DNA from: Rhodovulum sulfidophilum DSM 1374
Lineage (GTDB): Bacteria > Pseudomonadota > Alphaproteobacteria > Rhodobacterales > Rhodobacteraceae
Direction: 5' to 3'
Assembly (NCBI RefSeq): GCF_001633165.1
Contig: NZ_CP015418.1
Location: forward strand, 4,068,587-4,132,586
DNA: 64,000 nt
Shown: in pieces, positions 27,320 to 36,593 of the stretch
Layout of the letters: each line of letters begins with the position of its first letter
Numbering within the stretch: the first letter of the stretch is position 1
Notes under the pieces: generated by a model
The model's input: the letters and a program-made list of their open reading frames with translations, nothing else
What the model was told of the DNA's origin: nothing
The model's database searches: none
Made by a program: the position numbers and the translations under genes

Positions 27320-28236
27320 TGGAGATGACGATTGCCAGCCTTCTGGGCGCCGCCCCCCTGGCGCTGGATCACGACTTCGGGGCGGGGCTCCTGGGGCTGC
27401 CTTTGCCCGCCGCGCCTGCCGCCGGGCCAGCGCTTTCCGGGCCGGTCGAGGTGGCCCGCGGCGAGCGCTTCGCGGTCGCGCGCGGCGTGGCGGTGATGCC
27501 GGTGCGGGGCGTGCTGACGCCCAATGCCGAGATCCTCGAACGCTACCTCGGCTGGGCGACCTTTGCGGGGATCGAGGCCTCCTGCGGGGCGCTGGCCGCC
27601 CAGGAGGACGTGGCGGCGGTGGTGATCGAGTTCGACACGCCGGGCGGGCTGGTCCTGGGCGGCGCGGCTGCGGCGGGGGCCATCGCGGCGCTGGCGGCGG
27701 TCAAGCCCGTCCATGCCCTGGTCAATCCGCTGGCGGCCTCGATGGGGTATCACCTGGCGAGCCAGTGTTCGGAGATCGCGATGACGCCGGGCAGCCTCGC
27801 GGGCTCCATCGGCATCATGCGCCAGGCGGGCTGGCCGGTCGGCCCGGACAGGGCGGGCCAGCAATGGCAGATCTTCACCTCGACCCATGCCCGCGCCAAG
27901 CTGCCGAACCCCGAGACCGAGGCGGGCCGGGCCGAGATCCGGCGCGATCTCGATGCCCATGAGGCGGCCTTCCATGCCGATGTCGCCCGGGGCCGGGGCA
28001 TCGCCCCCGGGGATCTGGCCGCGCGGCTGTCCGTGACCGACGACCCGACCGATGGCGGGGCGACCTTCGGGCCGGAGGCGGCCATCGCCCGCGGCCTTGC
28101 CGACCGCGCCGAGACCCGCCTGGCCTTCTATGACCGGATCTTTGCGGCCCATGCGCCCAGGCCCGCCGCCCGGCGGAGCTCGGGCCGGGGCCACCTGGCG
28201 CAAGCCGCCGCCGCGCAGGCCCGCGCCACGCTCTGA
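27319..28236 (+). CDS. Prohead maturation protease (S49/ClpP-like)
   Basis: A 305-residue SppA-type protease. IEFDTPGG (103-110) and the nucleophile Ser141 in NPLAASMGYHLAS are visible, with LAGSIGIM after it. It should cut the capsid N-terminal delta domain during maturation. AGAAGGG precedes the ATG. A strong hairpin terminator follows, before the capsid gene. Confidence 0.92.
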   Translation: MEMTIASLLGAAPLALDHDFGAGLLGLPLPAAPAAGPALSGPVEVARGERFAVARGVAVMPVRGVLTPNAEILERYLGWATFAGIEASCGALAAQEDVAAVVIEFDTPGGLVLGGAAAAGAIAALAAVKPVHALVNPLAASMGYHLASQCSEIAMTPGSLAGSIGIMRQAGWPVGPDRAGQQWQIFTSTHARAKLPNPETEAGRAEIRRDLDAHEAAFHADVARGRGIAPGDLAARLSVTDDPTDGGATFGPEAAIARGLADRAETRLAFYDRIFAAHAPRPAARRSSGRGHLAQAAAAQARATL

Positions 28237-28260
28237 ACTTCCCGAGAGCGGGAACTTGCC

Positions 28261-28296
28261 GCCCCGTCCGGATCGCTCCGGGCGGGGCTTTTGCTT
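28261..28296 (+). terminator. Rho-independent-type terminator between protease and capsid genes
   Basis: The arm GCCCCGTCCGGA pairs with TCCGGGCGGGGC (28261-28288), followed by TTTTGCTTTT. Both the stem and the T-rich tail are convincing. Its place inside the head operon suggests partial termination, RNA processing, or a barrier requiring antitermination. Confidence 0.75.
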
Positions 28297-28316
28297 TTGC
28301 CAACCAGGAGACCGAC

Positions 28317-29639
28317 ATGCCCAAACCCCGTGACCTGAACGATCTGCGCCGCGAGCGCCGCGCGGCGGCCGCGCAGATGCAGGAGCGCGCCGATGCGCTG
28401 GCCGCGCTCGAAGGGGCGGAAACGCCCGATACCGAGGCCATCGCCGCGGCCGAGACCGCCTTTGCCGAGGCCCAGGCGGGCTTCGAGACGCTGAACGCCC
28501 AGGTCGGCCGGGCCGAGGCCACGGACGCCGCCCGCGCCGCCGCCGCAACCGGGGGCGACGATCCCGCGCCCGCCCAAACCCCCGCGCCGCAGGCCGCCAC
28601 GCCGCGCAATCCCGCGCATCGGGGCGTCGAGGTGGGCTTCATGCTGCATGCGCTGGCGGCCAGCCGGGGCGACCGCGAGCGCGCGGTGGCGCGCCTTGAG
28701 ACCGACGGCCATTCCGGCGTTGCCGCGATCATGTCGGGCGCCTCGGAAGCCGCGGGCGGCATCACCATTCCCGCCGCGCAATCCGAGGAACTGATCGCGC
28801 TCCTGCGCCCGCGCGTCACCGTCCGGGCCTCGGGCGCGCGCACCGTGCCGATGCCGGCCGGTGAGCTGCGCACCGCGCGCCAGAGCGCGGGCGCGACCGC
28901 GGGCTATGGCGCCGAGACCTCGGCCATCGCGGAAAGCGAGATGAGCTTCGATGCGGTCGACAAGTCCTTCAAGCTCCTGCGCGCGCTGGTGCCGCTCTCG
29001 AACAGCCTCTTGCGGCATTCCTCGGTCGCCATGGCCCAGCATGCCCGGGATGACCTGCTGAAGGCGATGGCGCTGCGCGAGGATCTGGCCTTCCTGCGCG
29101 GCGACGGCGCGAATGACACGCCGAAGGGGCTGCGCAACTGGGCGCTGGCCGACAACTGGCGCGAGGGCATCGCGGGCACGGCCGCGGCGGCCGAGGCGGC
29201 GGTTCGCTGGGCGGTCTCGACGGTCGAGGACGCCAATGTCGGCATGGTGCAACCTGGCTGGATCATGCGCGCCTCGGCCAAGAACTGGCTCGCGAGCCTG
29301 CGCGATGATCGCGGCACCCCGGTCTTCCCCTCGATCGATGCCAGCGGGACGCTGAAGGGCTATCCGATCCGCACCACTTCGCAGGTGCCCGACAATCTGG
29401 GCGCGGAGGGCGACGGCACCGAGATCACCTTCGCCGATTTCGACGAGGTGGTGATCGGGGACGCGATGCAGATCGCCATCGCCGCCTCGACCGAGGCCGC
29501 TTTCGTCGATGCCAATGGCGAGACGATCTCGGCCTTCCAGCGCGATCTGACGCTGATGCGCGCGGTCTCCGAACACGATCTCGCACCCAGCCATGACGAG
29601 GCCATCGCGGGCTTCACCGCGACCGGCTGGTCGCTCTGA
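28317..29639 (+). CDS. Major capsid protein (HK97 fold)
   Basis: A 440-residue capsid precursor. The first ~105 residues are a helical, Ala/Glu-rich scaffolding delta domain. The mature part follows with SEAAGGITIPAAQSEELIALLRP, RTARQSAGATAGYGAE and VVIGDAMQIAIAAS, typical of the family. AGGAG precedes the ATG. Prophage 2 has no capsid gene in the window. Confidence 0.95.
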   Translation: MPKPRDLNDLRRERRAAAAQMQERADALAALEGAETPDTEAIAAAETAFAEAQAGFETLNAQVGRAEATDAARAAAATGGDDPAPAQTPAPQAATPRNPAHRGVEVGFMLHALAASRGDRERAVARLETDGHSGVAAIMSGASEAAGGITIPAAQSEELIALLRPRVTVRASGARTVPMPAGELRTARQSAGATAGYGAETSAIAESEMSFDAVDKSFKLLRALVPLSNSLLRHSSVAMAQHARDDLLKAMALREDLAFLRGDGANDTPKGLRNWALADNWREGIAGTAAAAEAAVRWAVSTVEDANVGMVQPGWIMRASAKNWLASLRDDRGTPVFPSIDASGTLKGYPIRTTSQVPDNLGAEGDGTEITFADFDEVVIGDAMQIAIAASTEAAFVDANGETISAFQRDLTLMRAVSEHDLAPSHDEAIAGFTATGWSL

Positions 29640-29677
29640 GCCCCGCCACCGTTCCCCAATTCCGAGAGGTATCCGAC

Positions 29678-30025
29678 ATGACGAAGGTCATTCTGAAGTT
29701 CCGCCGCGCCCATGGGCGCTACAACCGCGGCGAGGTGGCGGGGTTTGCGCCCGCGCTGGCCGCGAAGCTGACCCGGGGCGAGGACCCGGTGGCGACGGTC
29801 TTCGACCGGGCGGCCGAGGCCCGGCTTGCCGCCGCGCCCGTCGATCCGGCCGAACTGGCGGCCCGCGCCGCCGATCTGGCCGCCCGCGAGACGGCGCTTG
29901 CGACGCGCGAGGCGGCCCTGGCCCAGGCCGAGGCGAAGGCCGAGACCGGCGCGCCGCCGAAACAGGGCAAGGCCGCCGGGAAAGAGACCGCCAAGGATCC
30001 GGCCAAGGACGCGGCGACGGCATGA
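29678..30025 (+). CDS. Small head protein (115 aa)
   Basis: The N-terminus KVILKFRRAHGRYNRGEVAGFAPALAAKLTRG forms a small beta-rich unit, followed by a long Ala/Glu helix and a Lys-rich tail. Position after the capsid gene fits a head decoration or fibre-like protein. Function inferred from position only. Confidence 0.65.
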   Translation: MTKVILKFRRAHGRYNRGEVAGFAPALAAKLTRGEDPVATVFDRAAEARLAAAPVDPAELAARAADLAARETALATREAALAQAEAKAETGAPPKQGKAAGKETAKDPAKDAATA

Positions 30026-30570
30026 TCCTGGAAGAGACCCCGCCGCCGGGTGTCAGTGTCGAGGCGTATAAACGCGCCTCGCATTGGGAGGGCGATGCGG
30101 ACGATGCCCGGATCGGGGCCTGTCTGGCGGCGGCGCAATCGGCGGTCGAGACCGCCACGCGCCGTCCGCTGACGCCCCGCCGGGTGCGCTTCGAGACCGC
30201 CGCCGGACAGGGCCGCCGCTGGTGGGTGCCGGTCGCCCCGGTGCGCGCGCTGCTGGGCGTGAGCTGGTCGGGCGGCGAGCTGAGCGCGGAGGCCGCCCGG
30301 CTCCTCTTTCCCGACAGCGAGCCGCAGATCCTCCTTGCCCCGGGGGCGCTGGCGCGGGTGCCGGACGGCGCGCCGCTCCGGATCGCCCTCGAGGTCGGTC
30401 CCGACATCGTGCCGCCGACGCTGGCCCAGGCGGTGATCCTGATCGCGCGGGACTGGCTCGATGCGGGGATCGCCATCGAGACGGTGGAAAGCCCGCGCAT
30501 CGCCTTCGGGGCGCGCTCCCTGATCCGGCAGATGCGCTATCGGCGCCCCGGCATCTGGTGCCGCCGATGA
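30022..30570 (+). CDS. Head-tail connector (gp6-like)
   Basis: A 182-residue protein with the adaptor helix DARIGACLAAAQSAVETATRRPL and RFETAAGQGRRWWVPVAPVRAL. The C-terminal helix AQAVILIARDWLDAG matches the gp6/YqbG-like connector family. ATGA overlap with neighbours. Confidence 0.82.
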   Translation: MILEETPPPGVSVEAYKRASHWEGDADDARIGACLAAAQSAVETATRRPLTPRRVRFETAAGQGRRWWVPVAPVRALLGVSWSGGELSAEAARLLFPDSEPQILLAPGALARVPDGAPLRIALEVGPDIVPPTLAQAVILIARDWLDAGIAIETVESPRIAFGARSLIRQMRYRRPGIWCRR

Positions 30571-30908
30571 GCCTGTGTCTCGACCGCCGCGTCACCTTCG
30601 AGCGCCAGGGGCAGGGGCGCAATGCGCTGAACGAACCCACGGGCGCCTGGGCGGAGATCGCCACGCTCTGGGCCGCGCGCGCGGATCTGGCCGAGACCGA
30701 ACGCGCCGCGGCGGGCCAGATCGGGGCGGTGCGCGCCGCGCGCTTCACCCTGCGCCGCTCGGCCCTGGCCGAGGGCCCGGCCCGGACCCTCAGTGCCGCC
30801 GACCGGCTCCGGGACGAGGGAATGATCTGGAACATCACCGGCGTCACCGAACGCGGCCGCTGGGTCGACGTCTCGGCCGTCAGCAATGGCCGGAAGGAGG
30901 AGGCATGA
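30567..30908 (+). CDS. Head closure protein (SPP1 gp16/HK97 gp7-like)
   Basis: A 113-residue beta-barrel adaptor: LDRRVTFERQGQGRNALNEPTGAWAEIATLWAAR and the final IWNITGVTERGRWVDVSAV are characteristic of stopper proteins that seal the head after packaging. Confidence 0.85.
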   Translation: MSLCLDRRVTFERQGQGRNALNEPTGAWAEIATLWAARADLAETERAAAGQIGAVRAARFTLRRSALAEGPARTLSAADRLRDEGMIWNITGVTERGRWVDVSAVSNGRKEEA

Positions 30909-31414
30909 GCAAGCAACCCGTCTCGGTCGATGGCCTGGCCGACCTGGAAAAGATGATGGTGGAGCATCTGCCCAAATCGACCGGCCGGGGCGTGCTGCGC
31001 CGGGTGGGCAAGTCGGCGCTGGGGATCTTCGTCGAGCGCGCCCGCGATCTCGCACCGCGCGCCAGCGGCGATCTGGCCGAGAGCCTCGCGGTCTCGACCC
31101 GGCTCGACCCCAAACAGCGCCGCGATCACCGCAAGCTCGTGCGCGACGACAAGGCGGCGGTCGAGATCTTCGGCGGCGCCGCGGCGCTCCCCCATGCCCA
31201 TCTGGTCGAGTTCGGCAGCGTCGAGCGGCATCTGGAAAGCGGCGGCTCGACCGGCACCATGCCAGCCCAGCCCTTCATGCGCCCGGCCTGGGACGCGACC
31301 CGCGAGGCGGTGCTGGCCGGTATCGCCAAGGGGCTCGGGCACGAGATCGCGAAGACCGTGGCCCGCCGCGCGAAGCGGCTGGCGAAGAGGGCCGGGAAGG
31401 GGGGCGGCCGATGA
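30905..31414 (+). CDS. HK97 gp10-family tail-completion protein
   Basis: A 169-residue protein with ALGIFVERARDLAPRASGDLAESL and the PHAHLVEFGS...PAQPFMRPAWDATREAVL pattern typical of gp10. The C-terminus is Lys/Arg/Gly-rich. It links head to tail together with the next gene product. Confidence 0.87.
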   Translation: MSKQPVSVDGLADLEKMMVEHLPKSTGRGVLRRVGKSALGIFVERARDLAPRASGDLAESLAVSTRLDPKQRRDHRKLVRDDKAAVEIFGGAAALPHAHLVEFGSVERHLESGGSTGTMPAQPFMRPAWDATREAVLAGIAKGLGHEIAKTVARRAKRLAKRAGKGGGR

Positions 31415-31830
31415 GCTTCAAGGCCGACCTGACCGATCTCTTGCTGAGCGATCCGGGGCTCGCGGATCTGGTCGGCGCACGCATCACCTGGGGCCGCCGC
31501 GCGCCCGGCGAGGGGCTGCCCGCGCTGGTGCTGCTGCGGGTCGGCGCGACACGCGACTATCACATGAAGGGGGTCGGCGCGCTGCGGCGCACCCGGATCC
31601 AGGCCGAGATCCTGGCCACCACGCTGGCCGAGGCGGGCGAGGTCGAGGCGCGTCTGATCGCCCGGCTCGACGGGGTCCGCGGCCCCCATGGCGGCACCGA
31701 TTTCCGCGGCATCTTCGTCGAGGCCCTGCGCGACGGGCTCGACACCGACCGGGACGGCAGCGGGATCCACCGGATCCTGGCCGACCTGATCATCCATCAC
31801 AGGGTTCACAACGAGGAGAATGAGAGATGA
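31411..31830 (+). CDS. Tail terminator (DUF3168 family)
   Basis: A 139-residue protein beginning MSFKADLTDLLLSDPGLADLVG, with ALVLLRVGATRDYHMKGVGALRRTRIQAEI. DUF3168 proteins cap the tail tube. The next gene encodes the tube. Confidence 0.85.
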   Translation: MSFKADLTDLLLSDPGLADLVGARITWGRRAPGEGLPALVLLRVGATRDYHMKGVGALRRTRIQAEILATTLAEAGEVEARLIARLDGVRGPHGGTDFRGIFVEALRDGLDTDRDGSGIHRILADLIIHHRVHNEENER

Positions 31831-32255
31831 GCGAGGCGGATATCGCCTGGGGCTATGGCGTGGAAGTGGCCGAGGACGCCGCCGCCACGACCTTCCTGGA
31901 GCTGGCCGAGGTCAAGTCGGTGGCCCTGCCCGACCAGCAGCGCGACGAACATGAGGCGACCCATATGAAGTCGCCGAACCGGACCAAGGAGTTCCGCCCG
32001 GGGCTGCTCGATCCGGGCGAATGCTCGGTCACCATGAACTGGATCGAAGGCTCGGCCACCGACAATCTGCTGATCGGGCTGAAGGCCAGCGGCAATGTGC
32101 GCCAGATCCGGGTGACCTTCCCGGGCGGCACGGCCTGGACCTTCGAGGGCTGGCTCAAATCCTACGTGCCCCCCGCTACCGTGGGTGAGTTCCAGGAGGT
32201 CTCCGCGAGCTTCCGGGTCACCGGCAGCCTGTCCATCACCGGCATGGGGGGCTGA
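31827..32255 (+). CDS. Major tail tube protein
   Basis: A 142-residue beta-rich protein (MSEADIAWGYGVEVAEDAAATTFLELAEVKSV...; FRVTGSLSITGMGG) like siphoviral tube subunits. It polymerises around the tape measure protein, which is not encoded in this prophage. Confidence 0.82.
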   Translation: MSEADIAWGYGVEVAEDAAATTFLELAEVKSVALPDQQRDEHEATHMKSPNRTKEFRPGLLDPGECSVTMNWIEGSATDNLLIGLKASGNVRQIRVTFPGGTAWTFEGWLKSYVPPATVGEFQEVSASFRVTGSLSITGMGG

Positions 32256-32258
32256 TCC

Positions 32259-32492
32259 ATGGCCAATCCGATGAAGGGCGAGGTCGATATCGAGGCCTGC
32301 GGCGAACAGCTCCGGCTGATCCTGAGCTTCAATGCCATTGCCGAGCTGGAAGAAGAGGCGGGCCAGACGCTCGCCGAGGCGATGGCCGCGCTCGAGGCGG
32401 GCTCGGTGCGGATCATGCGGCTCATTCTCTGGGCGGCGATGCGCGATCACCGCCCCGGGACCACCCTGCGCCAGGCGGGCGCGGTCGACTGA
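32259..32492 (+). CDS. Tail assembly chaperone / GTA gp11-like protein
   Basis: A 77-residue acidic protein (MANPMKGEVDIEACGEQLRLILSFNAIAELEEEAGQTLAEAM) of the gene-transfer-agent/tail chaperone type, normally placed directly before the tape measure gene. Here the next gene, only 8 bp away, is the tail-tip protein. This is the point where about 3.6 kb of tail genes seen in prophage 2 are absent. Confidence 0.78.
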   Translation: MANPMKGEVDIEACGEQLRLILSFNAIAELEEEAGQTLAEAMAALEAGSVRIMRLILWAAMRDHRPGTTLRQAGAVD

Positions 32493-32500
32493 TCCGGTGC

Positions 32501-35140
32501 ATGACCGCAGCGCTGACGCTGATCCTGCTGGCCGGTCTCGCGCTGACCCTCCCGGCGACCCCGGCCGCGGCCATGCCGCCGGTGGTGGCGGCCCTTGGCG
32601 CCGCGGCGGGCGGCTGGATGGCCGGACTGACCGCGACCGCCATCATGGGCCAGGCCGCGCTTGCGGCCGTCCTGACCGGCATCCAGATGGCGATGGCGAA
32701 GAAGCCGAAGGCGAAGACCCGCGACGAGATCACGCTCAACCGGATCCAGCCGGTCACCACGGGCCGGATCCTCTATGGCGAGCGCATGCTCGGGGGTTCC
32801 ATCGTCGCCCGCGCCACCACCGAGGCCGGGGGCAAGCCGCATCGCCGCTATCACTCGATCATGCCACTGGCCTGCCACGAGATCGACGGCGCGGTCGAGA
32901 TCTGGCTGGGCGAGACCCTGGTCTGGACCGAGGCGAAATACCGCCGCGATGAAGCCGCGGGCAGCGGCGATCCCTATCACTGGGGCCAGGTCGGAAGCGA
33001 TTACAAAGGCCGCGTCCGGCTCCGCGTCCACAATGGCGGCGAGGATCAGGCGGCCGAGGCCCGCTATGTCGCGGCCGCCCGCGAATGGACCGAGGCGCAT
33101 CGGCTGCGCGGCGTGGCCTATGTCTATTTCGAGGCCGATTACGACCGCGATCTCTTCCCCAGCGGCGCGCCCCAGATCCGGGTCCGCGCCCGCGGCAAGC
33201 GCGTCTTCGATCCGCGCGACGGCCAGGTCAAATACAGCACCAACCCCGCGCTCTGCCTGCGCGATTACATGCTGACGCCGCAGCTCCGGGGCGGGCCGGG
33301 CTGGCGCCCCGGGGATCTCGACGAGGACACGATCCTGGCCCTGGCCAACCTCGCCGAGGAACAGGTGCCGCTGGCCTCGGGCAGGACCGAGGACCGCTAT
33401 GCCTTCAACGGCGTGCTCGAGACCGAGGCCACCGCGGCCGAGAACCTCAACGATCTGTCCTCCTCCTGGGGCGGCTGGTGGACCTGCGAGCGCGGCCGCC
33501 TGACCGTCGGGGGCGCGGCCTGGGAGGAGCCCGCCTTCACCGTCACCGAGGACATGCTGGTCGGCGGGATCCAGGTCACCGCCCGCAAGCCCTTCGAGGA
33601 GCAGTTCAACACCGTGAAGGCGCAATATGCCGATCCGGAGAACGAGCATGTCGTGACCGATCTGCCGGTGCTGGACAGCGCCACCTATATCGCGGCCGAC
33701 AATGGCGAGCCGCTGGTGCTCGACATGGGCGAGCTGCCGGGCGAGACCGGCTTTGCCCGCGGCCAGCGGCTGATGAAGCTGGCACTGCTGAAGGGCCGCC
33801 GCCAGAAGCAGGTCACGCTGCCCTGTTCGCTTGCCGCCTGGCCGGTGCGGCTGGGCGACACTATCCGGGTCTCGCTGCCGCGCCGGGGCTGGACGGCCAA
33901 GACCTTCGAGGTCACCGGCCGCACCGTCCATATCGGCGAGGACGGGGTCCGCGTCACGCTGAGCTGCATCGAGACCGGCCCCGCAATCTTCGACTGGCGG
34001 ACCTCGGAGGAGACGCCCAAGCCCGCGGGCGGGATCCCGACGCTGCCCTCGCCGACCGCAAAACCGGTGGTGAGCGCGCCGACCATGACCGAGGCGCTTT
34101 ACGAGACCCGCGGCGGCGGCGGGGTCAAGACCCGGGTCCGGCTGGCGGCCACCACCGACAATCCCTTCATTGACGCCTGGCAGTTCGCCTGGCGCCCGGT
34201 CTCGGCCCCCGAGCCCACGCTGCGCGGGCTCACCGATACGCCCGAGGACATGATCGACGACGTGGCGCCCGGCCCCTATGCCTTCGGCGTGCGCGGCCGC
34301 AATGCGCGCGGCATCTGGTCGGACTGGGCCTGGGCAGGCGCCACTGCCGTGCAGGGCGAGAACGCCCCGCCGGGCGCCATCACCGGGCTTTCGGTGCAGG
34401 CCTCGGGCGGCGCGGTCGCGATGCTGCGCTGGGACCGGCATCCCTCGCTCGACGTGCGCCAGGGCGGCCGGATCGAGTTCCGCCACGCGACCGCGCAGGC
34501 GGGTGCCAGCTGGCAGAGCTCGACCGGCATCGGCAAATCGGTCTCGGGCGGGGTCACCGAGGCGACCCTGCCGCTCAAATCCGGCACCTATCTGGCTCGG
34601 CCCTATGACGCGATGGGCACGCCCGGCCCGGTCTCGGGGATCGCGGTCCGCGCCGCCTCGATCATCCCGACCACGACCGTCGCCACCCTGGCCGAGGCGC
34701 CGGGCTTCGCGGGGGCGGCAGAGGGCTGCCACGCGGCGGGCGGCGTGCTGGCGATGGCACCGGGCGAGACCCGCGCGCGCTATGCCTTCGCGGGCCGGAT
34801 CGATCTGGGCGCGGTCCAGCCGGTGCGGCTGATCTCGGATATCGAGCTGCTGATCTCGGAGGCCCGGGACCTGTTCTGGCAGCCCTCCGGCACGGCGATG
34901 TGGACGCCGCCCGATGCGCGGCTCTGGCTCGGCTCGACGGATGCCTATGGCGATGTCGATCTGCAGGTCTCGGTTACCGATGACGCCCCCGACGCCGCCC
35001 GCTGGGGGCCCTGGCAGAGCTTCGATGCCGCCGACTACTCGGGCCGGGCCTTCCGCTTCCGCGCGGTCCTGGGCGTCGAGAGCCCCGATTACACCATCGG
35101 CATCACGGGCCTGACCGTGACCGCCCTCCAGGCCGCATGA
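32501..35140 (+). CDS. Tail-tip / central fibre protein (lambda J-like), prophage 1
   Basis: An 879-residue protein with a hydrophobic signal-like N-terminus (about 1-24), a glycine-rich hydrophobic hairpin (about 30-65), the conserved tip core RIQPVTTGRILYGERMLGGSI, and fibronectin-III-like repeats in the C-terminal half. It forms the tail tip and contacts the host. Residues from about 30 onward are almost identical to prophage 2 (60078-62705), suggesting recent shared origin or gene conversion. In prophage 1 it directly follows the tail chaperone gene. Confidence 0.85.
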   Translation: MTAALTLILLAGLALTLPATPAAAMPPVVAALGAAAGGWMAGLTATAIMGQAALAAVLTGIQMAMAKKPKAKTRDEITLNRIQPVTTGRILYGERMLGGSIVARATTEAGGKPHRRYHSIMPLACHEIDGAVEIWLGETLVWTEAKYRRDEAAGSGDPYHWGQVGSDYKGRVRLRVHNGGEDQAAEARYVAAAREWTEAHRLRGVAYVYFEADYDRDLFPSGAPQIRVRARGKRVFDPRDGQVKYSTNPALCLRDYMLTPQLRGGPGWRPGDLDEDTILALANLAEEQVPLASGRTEDRYAFNGVLETEATAAENLNDLSSSWGGWWTCERGRLTVGGAAWEEPAFTVTEDMLVGGIQVTARKPFEEQFNTVKAQYADPENEHVVTDLPVLDSATYIAADNGEPLVLDMGELPGETGFARGQRLMKLALLKGRRQKQVTLPCSLAAWPVRLGDTIRVSLPRRGWTAKTFEVTGRTVHIGEDGVRVTLSCIETGPAIFDWRTSEETPKPAGGIPTLPSPTAKPVVSAPTMTEALYETRGGGGVKTRVRLAATTDNPFIDAWQFAWRPVSAPEPTLRGLTDTPEDMIDDVAPGPYAFGVRGRNARGIWSDWAWAGATAVQGENAPPGAITGLSVQASGGAVAMLRWDRHPSLDVRQGGRIEFRHATAQAGASWQSSTGIGKSVSGGVTEATLPLKSGTYLARPYDAMGTPGPVSGIAVRAASIIPTTTVATLAEAPGFAGAAEGCHAAGGVLAMAPGETRARYAFAGRIDLGAVQPVRLISDIELLISEARDLFWQPSGTAMWTPPDARLWLGSTDAYGDVDLQVSVTDDAPDAARWGPWQSFDAADYSGRAFRFRAVLGVESPDYTIGITGLTVTALQAA

Positions 35141-35147
35141 GGATGAC

Positions 35148-35993
35148 ATGACCCAAGCCACCTATCTGCTCGACACCGGCCATACCAAGGCCCAGGCCTT
35201 CGCCATGCTGCAGGGCGTGCTTTCCGCGATCCAGAGCGGCAATGCCGGGGCCACCCCGCCCGCCGAGACGGCGGCCGGCATGCTCTGGGTCGATACCGAC
35301 GCCCGCGCCCTGAAGATGCGCAATGTCCCGAACAATGGCTGGATCACGCTGGGCTCCTTCGCCTCCGGCAGCTTCGTTCCGGCCGGGGTGAACCAGCTGA
35401 CCGAGGCCCAGGCGAAGGATGCGTTTTCCGACATCTACGGCGCGGTGACCGGGGCGATCCTGCGCGCCGCGATCCTGGCCCACGCCCCCGACGCTGTGAT
35501 CCCGGGCTGGCACCCTTTCGACATGGTCCGGCCCGGCGACGGCGCCACCGGCCTGATCTGGAGCTACGACAAGGCAGGCAGCATCCAGAACGTGGAGACG
35601 CCCGAGTTCGAGGACGGATACGAATATGCGCTGGTCTTCGAGGCCGTCGCCACCAACAAGACCACCTCCACACTGCAGATCTCGGTGCGGCCCGAGGTCA
35701 CCGGCACCTGGTCGCCCTTCACGTCCTTCCCCGGGGCGGGCTTCCGCAGGGATGACGTCTGTTCCGGCATGCTGCGGCTGCCCATGCCGCGCCAGCCCCG
35801 GCTGGTCCATGGCTGCATCTGGGACGCGCCGCTGAAGGCCGGGATGGAGGATCTTGCCGTCCCGACCGGCGCCCCCGAGGCCTCGGCGCTGAGTGCCGTC
35901 CGGGTCCGCTGGGCCGAGGGCGGACGCATCAACGAGGTCTTCCGCACCGGCCGCGTCCGCCTGTTCAGGCGCCGCGAACACCTCACCGGCTGA
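35148..35993 (+). CDS. Tail fibre/receptor-binding protein, prophage 1
   Basis: A 281-residue protein. Residues 1-106 (MTQATYLLDTGHTKAQAFAM...FSDIYGAVTG) are nearly identical to the prophage 2 fibre, whereas residues 107 to the end are different apart from a shared FEDGYEYAL-like motif and a final RRREHLTG. A conserved virion-attachment head with a variable C-terminus is the pattern of host-range proteins. It lies 7 bp after the tail-tip gene. Confidence 0.75.
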   Translation: MTQATYLLDTGHTKAQAFAMLQGVLSAIQSGNAGATPPAETAAGMLWVDTDARALKMRNVPNNGWITLGSFASGSFVPAGVNQLTEAQAKDAFSDIYGAVTGAILRAAILAHAPDAVIPGWHPFDMVRPGDGATGLIWSYDKAGSIQNVETPEFEDGYEYALVFEAVATNKTTSTLQISVRPEVTGTWSPFTSFPGAGFRRDDVCSGMLRLPMPRQPRLVHGCIWDAPLKAGMEDLAVPTGAPEASALSAVRVRWAEGGRINEVFRTGRVRLFRRREHLTG

Positions 35994-36063
35994 TCTGCCC
36001 TCCCATGACGAGGCCCGCCATGACCGTCACCAACACCGCGCGCGCCCATCCGCCGGAGGCCCC

Positions 36064-36351
36064 ATGCAGGAACTGACCACGCAGATCCGGGACTGGTGGG
36101 CGGTGATGCTCTCGCTGCTCGGGCTGGCCGTCTGGTCGGTACGGCTCGAGGCCCGGGCGCGGACCAATACCGCCGCGCTCGACCGCGAGACCGCCCGGCT
36201 CGCCGAGGAGATCCGCGCCCTCGAGGCCCGCTGGCAGCGGCAGCGCGCCGAAGATCTCGCCGCCCGCCAGCGCGACCGCGAGGAGACCAACGCGCTGCTG
36301 CGCGAGCTTCGCGCCGACATCAAGACCGTCCTGCAGCGCGTCCCGCGCTGA
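36064..36351 (+). CDS. DUF2730-like membrane-anchored coiled-coil protein
   Basis: A 95-residue protein with one membrane segment (about 9-27, WWAVMLSLLGLAVWSVRL) and a long coiled coil to the end. GGAGG precedes the ATG. The product is identical to that at 63711-63998. It occurs near lysis genes in related phages; role unknown. Confidence 0.7.
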   Translation: MQELTTQIRDWWAVMLSLLGLAVWSVRLEARARTNTAALDRETARLAEEIRALEARWQRQRAEDLAARQRDREETNALLRELRADIKTVLQRVPR

Positions 36352-36376
36352 GCTATTCCCCCGAAAGGAGCCCCAA

Positions 36377-36589
36377 ATGCACCTCGTGCCCCACTGGCGC
36401 GCGCTGATCCGGCGCGCCTGGTCGATCCGTCTCATCCTGATCGCGGGCCTGCTCTCGGGCTGTGAGGCCGGGCTCTCGCTCGCCTCGCCCGATCTGCTGG
36501 GCATCCCGCGCGGCCTCTTTGCCGGGCTGTCGGCGCTGGTGACCGCGGCCGCCTTCGCCGCCCGGCTGATCGCCCAGAGGATGGAGTGA
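36377..36589 (+). CDS. Holin-like small membrane protein (70 aa)
   Basis: Two hydrophobic segments (about 18-32 and 45-62) and a basic N-terminus, placed immediately before the lysozyme gene. Size, topology and position fit a holin or pinholin. No family signature is evident. Confidence 0.55.
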   Translation: MHLVPHWRALIRRAWSIRLILIAGLLSGCEAGLSLASPDLLGIPRGLFAGLSALVTAAAFAARLIAQRME

Positions 36590-36593
36590 ACCG

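Noticed and set aside
32447..35161. Very long minus-strand frames opposite the tail-tip genes (also 60015-62726)
   Set aside because: Complement of strongly supported tail-tip genes; composition is typical of antisense frames in GC-rich DNA.
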